Of a DNA stretch of 64,000 bases, positions 56,791 through 64,000 are shown in pieces; within the stretch, counting starts at the first letter, position 1, and the number at the start of each line of letters is the position of its first letter. The translations under genes were made by a program, and so were the position numbers. The stretch is from Chelonoidis abingdonii (taxonomy: Eukaryota; Chordata; Testudines; Testudinidae). The stretch spans positions 142,244,790-142,308,789 of the forward strand of contig NC_133771.1 in NCBI RefSeq assembly GCF_003597395.2, read 5' to 3'. The notes beneath the pieces are model-generated. The model worked only from the letters and a program-made list of their open reading frames with translations. It was not told the origin of the DNA and ran no database searches.

Positions 56791-57245
56791 GCCAACAATA
56801 GAATAATTAACACTTATAGAATATCTTTTGTCAGAGATCTCAAAGTACATATTAACTTTAAGTATTAGTAACCCCATTTTCCAAATGGGAATCTGAGATA
56901 CAGAAGCATGAATCTCCTAACTTCCAGTGCTGTTCTTTAACCACAGTCAGTATGAATGTTATATGCCATTTAGATATTTCTTTCTATAATTTGGGCAAAC
57001 ATTCCACTGGTTAGTGGAATGAAATCATGGGAAAAATTCTGTTCCCAGAAGGCACTGAAGGTCTGACCCTGTCTCAGAAAACCTCTGAGGACTAAATTGC
57101 AGCTTAGAATATACAAAAATGAGAGTATATTTTGTTTGTTTTACTAGTTTGTCTGCAACTGTTTGTAAGCAAGAATAATACAGGAATGACAGGATTGCTC
57201 TGACAGAAGGTAAAAAACTCTCACTATTTTATTAATAAGGCACAA
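56791..57245. other. No recognised feature
   Basis: AT-rich sequence with an inverted CATTCCACTGG / CCAGTGGAATG-like hairpin near 57000-57025. No frames. Confidence 0.5.
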
Positions 57246-57248
57246 TAA

Positions 57249-57715
57249 TTAGGGATGGTGAAAAATTTTAAATTTTATTTAGTTAAGCGTCTGCACAAAA
57301 TTTCAACTTTACATTTAAAAAACCCTTCAAATCTAGAAAGATACGCCACTGTGGACCCTCACAGGAATTGTAGTTTGGTTGCCTCTTCTAAGGGTCAGGC
57401 TCCCCAGCCAGACTTTGTCTCTCATGAGGCACCATGGTTATGGGATTCCCATGACACACCACCTCCTTTCACCAAGAGGGGAGAGAGTGGTGCATCATGG
57501 GATATGCCCAATCTGTGAGGTTGGCCCATACAGGAGAATGAGAACTTTAGGCACTAAACTATACATTCCGTGAGGCATTGTGGCAGTATTCCCAAATGGA
57601 AATATTTCAGCCCAAAACCAAACTTATCAAAATAATTTGGTTTTCCATGTTTCACTGAAAAGTCAATTTTCCATGGAAAAAATAATCAATTTTTCTGATG
57701 AGTTCTAGCAATCCT
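57249..57715. repeat. AT-rich foldback-type repeat with 'GCATCATGGGAT' centre
   Basis: The left arm TTTTAAATTTTATTTAG and the right arm TGAAAAGTCAATTTTCCATG surround ACAGGAATTGTAGTTTGG, GGCACCATGGTTATGGGATT and TGCATCATGGGATATG. Same layout as 14605-15345 and 30124-30520. Confidence 0.55.
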
Positions 57716-59095
57716 ATTTACTGCAATACAGTTATTGCAGGATTTTTAAAGCAAATTTTCCCTCCAACCAGCTGACATTATAAGGGATAAAAAGATATTG
57801 TCCAGGGATTATTTCAAATTCAGAATGTGAGCTGTCACTATCATAGAGATACAAGTTAAATTCCCATTTTGGAGAGTTATATAAAAGTGTTACAAATTCG
57901 CTTTCATTGTGCATTATTATATGAGGAGGCCAAGCTCACTAATCCTTCTGGGGCTGAAGCTTTCATTCTCTCTGCTGCTGGAGATGTTATTACAGGCAGC
58001 CAATAGAATGAGAAAAGAAATGAATTTTGATAGCTGGTATCACATGGGATTATTTCCAAATTACAGTTTTAGATTGCCATTACAATGATAATTGTTTAAG
58101 TTTCCACTTGAAGACTTTAGAAGTTCAACTGTTTGGTTTGACTGTTTATGCCAAAACAATGCACAGCCCATTTAAGTCAATAAATAGATTCAGATTGATT
58201 TCCAAAGGCTTTGGATCAGGCCTTTAAAGAGCTCTCTTTTTACTAGAGCTTGGTAAAGGAGTTTTGCTTTCTAAGTTGCATCTGAGAGTAGTCAGTTGCT
58301 AGTATTCAATATTCTTTTATTTTAATCCAAGTTGTGTGGGTGAGTTTTGATTGGATGTATAGGTCACATGGTATGTTTCTGCTCCCTGATGAGATAAGCT
58401 TAACTCTTAGAATCCAGACATCTAGTGCAAATATTCATGTTTATACGTTCAACATTCAGTCTATGAATATTCTCCAATATTTGCTTTAAATTCTCTTTCT
58501 GCAAGCATTTTTGCCATGAAACAAATTTGTTTGAAGACTCACAGAAGGCAAACAGAAAAGACATGAACACAGTCAAAGTGAACTTGTTTACAAATGCCAG
58601 TGAATATTGTAAGAACTTATTGCAGTATTCACACAGCCTCACTATTCCTTTGTGACCAAGCTGATCAAGCCAAACTGGTTAAATTATTAGAGACAGTCAC
58701 GGCAGAGCCTTGAGAAGCAGGAAACTGATGCCAGCTACTATTAGTGATGCTACCTCTGAGCGATGTTTACTGATGAATTTAGCAATGAAAGGAAAGTGAG
58801 AAGAAAGTGTGTTTAAAATCTTGTTTTCCTTACTACTTAGTTCTGTAACTATTAGTTTTTACAACTTTTCAGCAAATCCATGGTTCCATAATTTTATACA
58901 TTGCATGATAACTCAACTTTCACAAATGCTGCTTCCCACCAAAAATAATGGCTATGTATAGTCACAACCCTGTTGCATGGTCCTTGAGCACTAGAAGTCC
59001 CTGACTGCCAGTCCTTAAAAAGGGCCTATGGCCCATAACAGGTATGCTGAGCCACACATGCCTTTAAAGGCCCAGCATATTCTATTAAACAATGT
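57716..59095. other. No recognised gene; one relic near 58150-58225
   Basis: CCCATTTAAGTCAATAAAT and TTTGGATCAGGCC suggest another short palindromic relic. The remainder is AT-rich with chance frames. Confidence 0.45.
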
Positions 59096-59367
59096 ACACG
59101 CAATGGAAGGAATGAGCCACCTGCCACACCTATCCAAAGAAATCAGAGGATAGAGGAGCTACAGATTATCTGATTTTCCCCACAAAAGCAGTGGAGTACT
59201 GGAGTCTGTTGTTGGGGGAAAAGATAGCTGAATGAATTGAAGTAGTGTTCAAAATGGGAAAATTCAAAGGCTAAGGACACTTTAAGTGAAACTTGTTTTG
59301 TTAGCAAAGCGTGCAGCTGGATGCAGGTTAAGACGAACAAGTAGAGCTTTATTAAACCTTGTGGACT

Positions 59368-59493
59368 TCTCTGTCCATGTTGCTGAGTTGCTTCTAGCCT
59401 AACCACACATTCTCTGTTCTGATGGTATTCCTATGATAACAATCCATCCAGGGAAATGGGGCCCCTGATTCCAGTTACACTGACCATGATATA
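59368..59493 (-). repeat. 3' LTR segment of the Gypsy element
   Basis: GCTGAGTTGCTTCTAGCCTA, CCAGGGAAATGGGG, and CAGTTACACTGACCATGATA align in order with 63260-63388. On the minus strand an AATAAAG (at about 59347-59353) lies downstream, a plausible LTR polyadenylation signal. A purine-rich stretch just outside (TAAAATAGGGAAAATA on the minus strand) is a candidate polypurine tract. Confidence 0.7.
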
Positions 59494-59829
59494 TTTTCCC
59501 TATTTTACAAACATTTTAATATAAACACAAAAACAAATAACTGATGCCCAGACACCCATCTCGTGCTTTTTTGGATAGAAGATATTAACACATAGCCAAG
59601 TTGGAGCCTTGTCTTTACTACAGACTCAACTGGTTACATAGTCTAAAATAGGTTGGTTTTCTGAATGCCTAGATAGGAATTATAGGACTCTTCTGACCCT
59701 GGTATGTGCATTCTAGTTCAGCAAAGACTGTCATGTGAGGTCTCAGATAAAAGCTGGTGTCACAATATTCATTAATGTTGCTAAACACATGTACAGATGT
59801 TATGTAGGGAATTATGTATATGCACTGAA

Positions 59830-59886
59830 AATTATAAGGTCTATCTAGGGACTGGTTTATATAATTATAAGGTCTATCTAGGGACT
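59830..59886. repeat. 24-bp direct duplication, period 33
   Basis: AATTATAAGGTCTATCTAGG plus GACT occurs at 59830-59853 and again at 59863-59886 with no mismatch, so it is recent or conserved against its decayed surroundings. Confidence 0.9.
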
Positions 59887-59924
59887 CTTGTTTGAGATGC
59901 TCCTGAAACTGAGTCATATTTTGA

Positions 59925-60246
59925 CCAGGCACAAAGGGTCACGGAACCACTCAGGCTTGTCCCAGCTGCTCCTGCATCATGATGGAGTAGTGGCTGGGCC
60001 AAACTGGAATACTGCTGCAGCTCTGTGTACCAGGTCACAACACCCACAGCAGGGAGTCAGGCCCAACCTCACAGGACAGGAGACACTGCTATAAGGTGAG
60101 GGCAAAGTAGGCTCCCTCTCAACCTTTGCACCCCCCCAGGGCCTCCTATGTTTTTGCACACTTGGTTTTCAAGGGAAATGGGCCTCAATTTCAAAAGGGC
60201 AGGGGGCCTCAGTTTGCCCCAGCCCCCAGAAACCTCTGTGCAGCCC
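59925..60246. mobile_element. GC-rich DNA-element fragment between IN and 3' LTR
   Basis: The right end reads CAGAAACCTCTGTGCAGCCC, then TG. Its complement starts CAGGGCTGCACAGAGG, resembling GC-rich hAT ends such as CAGGGC(T/C)G at 10245 and 28465. The left end is not defined. Confidence 0.45.
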
Positions 60247-60430
60247 TGTTTTTAGGTGTTTCCCCATGATTCCATCTTACCATTATTCTGTAAGTATACA
60301 GGGGAGGTGGTGTAGTGGTCAAACTCCATTCCTTGAATTCTTCTGAGACAAACTGGGGTCTGTTGTCAATGAATACATCATCCAGAATGCCATATCTCAC
60401 AAAGGGGGCTCTCCATTTGCAAATCACTTA
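60247..60430 (-). pseudogene. Ty3/Gypsy integrase core remnant
   Basis: A frame on the minus strand reads FVRYGILDDVFIDNRPQFVS then EEFKEW. This matches the integrase core block around the second catalytic aspartate (V.SDNG.QF.S.EF). The glycine of DNG reads arginine here. The first aspartate and the zinc-binding N-terminus lie in broken sequence up to about 60900. Confidence 0.82.
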
Positions 60431-60904
60431 TTTGGTTCTTGTATCAAGTTCTTGCATCAACCTCCCCAAAATTGGAATAGTAGTGCACTGTAATCAAGCA
60501 CTGCTTTTCACTTAAAGTAAATGAATCTACTCCCATCTTTTTCCAGTGTCAGATGGGCAGTTCATGTGATAAGAATCTGTTTCTGCTAACAGTTATCGTG
60601 CTACTGGCAGGTGTAACAACCTTCAACAAGGAGTGGAGTTGTGCGTTTATTCCTGGCCAGTAAACACTTAATGCTCAGGTGTGAGGCCTATTTTTTGGCA
60701 TGATATCTTTTATATACTGAGATGGGGACAACAACTGTGTCCTCAGAATATGATTCCTCTGCACATCTTTAATTTAAAAATATGGTCGTGTTCCTACTGG
60801 TACTTGGCCTTTGTCTTTTGACCACACTGCTGGTATCAGTCTTTTCACTGCCTGTAGCTGGATGTCCTGTTATGTAGCCTCTTTGATTTCCACCAGCTTC
60901 ACTT

Positions 60905-61275
60905 CACAGTTGCCAACTTTCATGTGGTAAATAAGCACCCCAACTTTCACAATAAGCCAAAAATCAAGCTAATCCCATTTCAAACAAGGCCAAACAAGCC
61001 AATCCCTAAGAACTCCAACACTCTATGTGACTAGATCCCCTCAGTGTGGGACTGTGGTGGGCCCGCTGTGCACCCCTGACTCTCTCCCCTCCTTGCCCCT
61101 GTTTGCCACGTGCCCCTGCTTGCCAGGAGCTGATCAAAAAAAAAGAAGCAACTAGCTACAAGCCAAACAAGCAACAAGTTACAAGCCAAAAACTAGCCAA
61201 CAAGCAACTCACAAGCCGATTAAGCCAAAACCAAGCCCAATATATGTGTTTTTTTCCATGGGTTTGGCATGTCTG
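60905..61275. mobile_element. hAT-like insert in pol, 8-bp TSD
   Basis: The ends CACAGTTGCCAAC and GTTTGGCATGTCTG are imperfect inverted repeats. Flanking 8-mers CTTCACTT (60897-60904) and CTTCACTC (61276-61283) match at 7 of 8. The interior is full of AAGCCAA/CAAGC repeats, non-coding. It separates RT from integrase and is therefore younger than the Gypsy copy. Confidence 0.78.
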
Positions 61276-61373
61276 CTTCACTCTTTACAGTAGGACACTT
61301 TCAGTCTCTCAGATGTGAGCAGATGTCCAATATATGTCATTTTATGCTGTTTGAGTTGCATTTTTTTCTGTAT

Positions 61374-61715
61374 TTAGTTTTTGTTCTGGTCCCTGTATTG
61401 TGGCAGAAATGCTTTTCTATCATTGTCACAGTCAGCTCTTGTATCATTATGACCTTCATCTACACTGAGTATGTCATCTGTAATTATTTCATCCAGGCAG
61501 TCCTTCCTGTGCTTCAGTGACTCTTCTCTGGAGCCTCTCTGGTGCTGGGCATGCCCATTGGCATGCACATCTGTAGTGACCAAATGGTTGTCAGAATGTG
61601 GGACTATTAATCCAGTCTTATGTACAAAGCCCATTCCTCCCATTACAGACTGAGAAGAATCTGGGATTGGAGAGTTCTGGCAAGATGTAATCAACTGAGC
61701 AGTGGATAGTGGCAC
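61374..61715 (-). pseudogene. Ty3/Gypsy reverse transcriptase remnant
   Basis: A minus-strand frame shows LDEIITDDILSVDEG, the catalytic (Y/A)DD block as TDD at residues ~79-81. Immediately upstream in another frame is PAPERLQRRVTEAQEGLPG, the SAPE.FQRR...L.GL.G block that normally precedes it, so a frameshift lies between them near 61495. The 'SVCNGRNG' stretch upstream corresponds to the conserved FSV.D...G segment. Not functional. Confidence 0.85.
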
Positions 61716-61884
61716 CTTTTTAATACCTGCTTAGTTGTCTTTTTGTTTATGCAGATATATAATTTGTCTGATGGCTTCTTTATGACAACGATGCTGCTTA
61801 TCAAGGCTGTACTGGCCTCTACAGGTGGGACTCTCCTTTTTGTATCTTACACTTAAGGTGTAAAATTCTGATTCTGCACCCTGA

Positions 61885-62100
61885 TCAGATCCAAGGCTGC
61901 ATGGATATATTCCCTAAATGGGATATGTGGTGCTTACCACCCACCAGCACAAATTTCAGTTTATACCATCTGTTAACTTTTGGGTTAGTTACTCTGAGGT
62001 CACATTTTCCTATAGGCGGCATTATGCACTCATTGTCCATTATTAGACTGCATTTGCTCTTTAATAAGTGTGTTGAAGTCCAGTTCACACAGAGGAATCT
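61885..62100 (-). pseudogene. Gypsy protease C-terminal remnant
   Basis: The frame reads PPIGKCDLRVTNPKVNRWYK then LKFVLV, which fits the P.GKC.L.V.NPK....Y...FVVV segment between the aspartic protease and RT of this lineage. The catalytic DTGA box is not seen in frame. Confidence 0.65.
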
Positions 62101-62216
62101 CAGCTCTGCTACTCAGCTGAAATCGCACAGGATGTTTCCCTGCACAGAGGTAAGTATTGTCCCTTGCTGCTTTCCTGTCTGGACAGTCTGAACCTGACAT
62201 GCTCTTAAGATGAGAG

Positions 62217-62760
62217 TCATGATGTCGTCACCACTGTCTGATGTGCCCTCCCCCTTTGTACAAGTCTGACTGAATTTTTTTGAGTCCGCCTTCTTCTTTT
62301 GCTCATGCTGCTAAATGGTTCAATGTGCCATATAATGCATCCTAGTGCAGAGCACTTCTTTACCCACTCATGCTGTCTCCCACAATAAATGCATCTCACT
62401 ATGGGTAGAGAACCATGGCCTTCTGCTCTCCTGTGCTGCTGTGTCACTGCATATACTTCTGTGCATATTGTGACTTCTTTCTCTGGAGGCTTCTGCTGCA
62501 CACCCCATGACTAAGCATCTGTCTAATGTGAAATCACCTTCCCAGAGCAGCTGCTCCTGCAGGTGGGGATCCCAAGTGCCACAGACTATCCTGTCCAGAA
62601 TTAGTGAGTCTGTCAAGTCCCCAAACCTGCATGTAGCAGCCAACATGAGTTAGGTAACAACACTGATCTATCCCTTCCCACTTCAGATTGGTCTGTAGAG
62701 AAAAATCTGTCACTCTAGCTTTGCTCTGCTTTGGAGGAGCAATAAGAGTTCCAAGACTGC
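62217..62760 (-). pseudogene. Gypsy gag remnant with zinc knuckle
   Basis: One frame (62368-62646) carries LILDRIVCGTWDPHLQEQLL then FTLDRCL..AAEASRER, typical late capsid of Gypsy gag. Another frame (62217-62501) holds CIYCGRQHEWVKKC, a zinc-knuckle-like C-x2-C-x3-H-x5-C. The two lie in different frames, so a frameshift separates capsid and nucleocapsid. Confidence 0.78.
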
Positions 62761-62829
62761 CGTGAGGCTTGAGGCAGTGGTGAGATTCAGACATCTGCAG
62801 ACCTCTCTGCCTTGTCTCCTGATAAGATA

Positions 62830-63000
62830 GAATAATAATTTTACTTTCCTGCTGTTGTTATCATCATTTATCATCATCATTGTCCTGCATGGCCAGGTCT
62901 GTGTACATCTCGAACTTCTCCTTCCAGGGGATCCATCTCTCGGCTTCGTTCGTATTTGCAAAATGCAGGGCTCTGATGGACTTCAGATATAGTTCCATGG
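62830..63000 (-). pseudogene. Gypsy gag N-terminal remnant
   Basis: The minus strand from an ATG at about 63000 shows ALHFANTNEAERWIPWKEKF then EMYTDLAMQDN, which fits the W..W...F..Y motif at the start of Gypsy gag. The frame ends soon after in a TGATGATAA-rich low-complexity patch (about 62865-62885). Confidence 0.65.
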
Positions 63001-63030
63001 CTCACATTGCCTGCAGAGCACGTGCAACAA

Positions 63031-63250
63031 AAGGTACATGTACACTTATGGCAGCATGTGGAGTATAGACACTGCATGCCCAGCTAGCACCGATGTAAAT
63101 AGCAGTGTAGACTATAAGGCTTAATGTATGTAAGTAGAGTAACGTGCCTACAACCCTGAACCTGAACCCTCAGGGTATATACATGGGGTTTCTCATGCCT
63201 CCCCAGCAGTGCCTCCCCTGCTATTTTTAGCAGTGTAGTGTCTCACTGCC
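63031..63250. mobile_element. hAT-like fragment(s) between gag and LTR piece
   Basis: GGTACATGTACACTTATGGC, AATAGCAGTGTAGACTATAA and TATTTTTAGCAGTGTAGTG are variants of the GTCTACACTGCTATTTTTAG-type non-autonomous hAT ends seen in turtles. Boundaries are unclear. It replaces the expected primer-binding and U5 region of the Gypsy element. Confidence 0.45.
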
Positions 63251-63259
63251 TTCCCACAT

Positions 63260-63388
63260 TTCTTTGCCCATGTGGCTGAGTTGCTTCCAGCCTAACTGCC
63301 CACACTTCCTGTTCTGCTGTTGTTTCCTTGATTACAGTCCCTTCAGGGAGCACGAGCCCTCTGGCTCCAGTTCCACTGGCATGATATA
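63260..63388 (-). repeat. 5' LTR segment of the Gypsy element
   Basis: GTGGCTGAGTTGCTTCCAGC, CTTCAGGGAGCACGAGCCC and CCAGTTCCACTGGCATGATA parallel the 3' LTR piece at 59368-59493 in the same order. The two diverge considerably, indicating an old insertion. Confidence 0.7.
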
Positions 63389-63390
63389 AA

Positions 63391-64000
63391 TCTAGTCAAG
63401 TTTGGACTATATTTGAAACTTAAACCAGGTGGATTTTCCCCAGTTTTAGAGAACAGTAAGATAAGCTGAGGAGAACAAGTGCCAACTAGGATTTTGTGGT
63501 TCATTTAAGTTGTATCACATCATGCCAGACACCACTAACAGAATGTTAAGTCTTTTTCACACCTTCTGCAGAAAGTGCCCCACACTTAAGCCTTTTTAAT
63601 ATGCTTGATATTTATATGTAATGTCTCTAATTTCTGTACAGAAATGTGAAACATTTTATGATAAAGCTCATAGAAGCATTTTGAAAACAAACCCAACACA
63701 TTCACCTTGAATCTCAAAACAGCTCTACAGCGTATATACTCTACATTTCTTTATGCCACACCATAGTGACAAATTTCCATAAGATTTTTTTAAATTTTTG
63801 TTCTGTTCCTGTACTTTTATATTTTATTAGCATAGTTAATTTACATATTTTTATCCTTTATCCATAGTGGAAGCCTTGCCATAATGTTAATTAACAGCTA
63901 TATTTTTATATTACTATTGTATGCTTAGCATACGCTGTTAAATTTACAATATCATAGCTTCCAATTATTTTGATCAGCATCCATATGCAAATGAAAAAGG
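63391..64000. other. No recognised feature
   Basis: AT-rich to the window edge, with no element ends or frames. Confidence 0.55.

Larger units (their letters stand above)
59100..63390 (-). mobile_element. Degenerate Ty3/Gypsy LTR retrotransposon
   Basis: Reading on the minus strand from 63390 to 59100, the order is LTR piece, gag, zinc knuckle, protease tail, reverse transcriptase, integrase, LTR piece. This is the Ty3/Gypsy order, with integrase after RT. All domains are frame-broken. It is interrupted by a hAT at 60905-61275, by DNA-element sequence at about 63031-63250 and by other repeats between integrase and the 3' LTR. Both outer boundaries are uncertain and no target duplication was found. 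It is an inactive genomic relic. Confidence 0.8.

Noticed and set aside
61373..61520. Plus-strand 83-codon frame with many hydrophobic residues
   Set aside because: It is the antisense of the Gypsy reverse transcriptase remnant. Hydrophobicity comes from the complementary strand.

Overview
This window looks like intergenic DNA from a non-avian sauropsid, most likely a turtle. The basis is the repeat content: many CR1 LINE copies, ancient L2 and MIR relics, Ty3/Gypsy and ERV-like LTRs, small hAT-type DNA elements, and a short element opening with TATCAGAGGGGTAGC. This is family recognition from memory, not a database search. I found no convincing host exon, tRNA, rRNA or CRISPR array. Every open frame I could explain is transposon-derived and broken.

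The largest signal is structural. Positions 31963-43156 (about 11.2 kb) look like a misassembly rather than biology. They consist of a noisy inverted copy of the left flank (30124-31962), a run of exactly 25 Ns (34191-34215), and a noisy inverted copy of the right flank (43157-51914). Each end also carries the same roughly 460-bp CR1 segment. Removing the block and placing that segment once, in reverse complement, between 31962 and 43157 gives one continuous CR1 3' end. The inserted arms carry scattered indels and a 17-G run where the clean arm has 3 Gs. The clean right arm keeps a 209-codon CR1 frame that its inverted partner has lost.

Layout. 1-2.4 kb: an antisense CR1 split by an ERV-like solo LTR that is itself split by a hAT element. 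4.9-5.8 kb: a solo LTR with a 5-bp target duplication. 6.9-8.0 kb: an old LTR. 8.9-12.3 kb: an L2 LINE interrupted by a solo LTR (with a hAT inside it) and by a second hAT. 13.8-17.7 kb: MIR relics and AT-rich foldback-type repeats. 18.2-20.2 kb: a solo LTR inside an older LTR. 21.5-22.2 kb: a CR1 endonuclease fragment beside a 127-bp hAT MITE. 26.3-27.7 kb: an RNase H-bearing LINE containing a SINE-like insert. 28.2-30.5 kb: MIR, CR1 and foldback repeats. 31.3-43.5 kb: one CR1 and the misassembled block. 43.5-51.9 kb: hAT, CR1 and an older LINE. 53.2-54.1 kb: a hAT and a foldback SINE-like element, both with target duplications. 55.0-56.8 kb: a non-CR1 LINE. 59.1-63.4 kb: a degenerate Ty3/Gypsy element (gag, protease, reverse transcriptase, integrase, LTR pieces) on the minus strand with a hAT in pol.

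The window therefore records layered transposition, with many insertions dated relative to one another by exact target-site duplications, plus one large assembly fault. I did not find a new functional system. The most unusual biological item is the SINE-like element that occurs as head-to-head foldbacks, each with its own target duplication.
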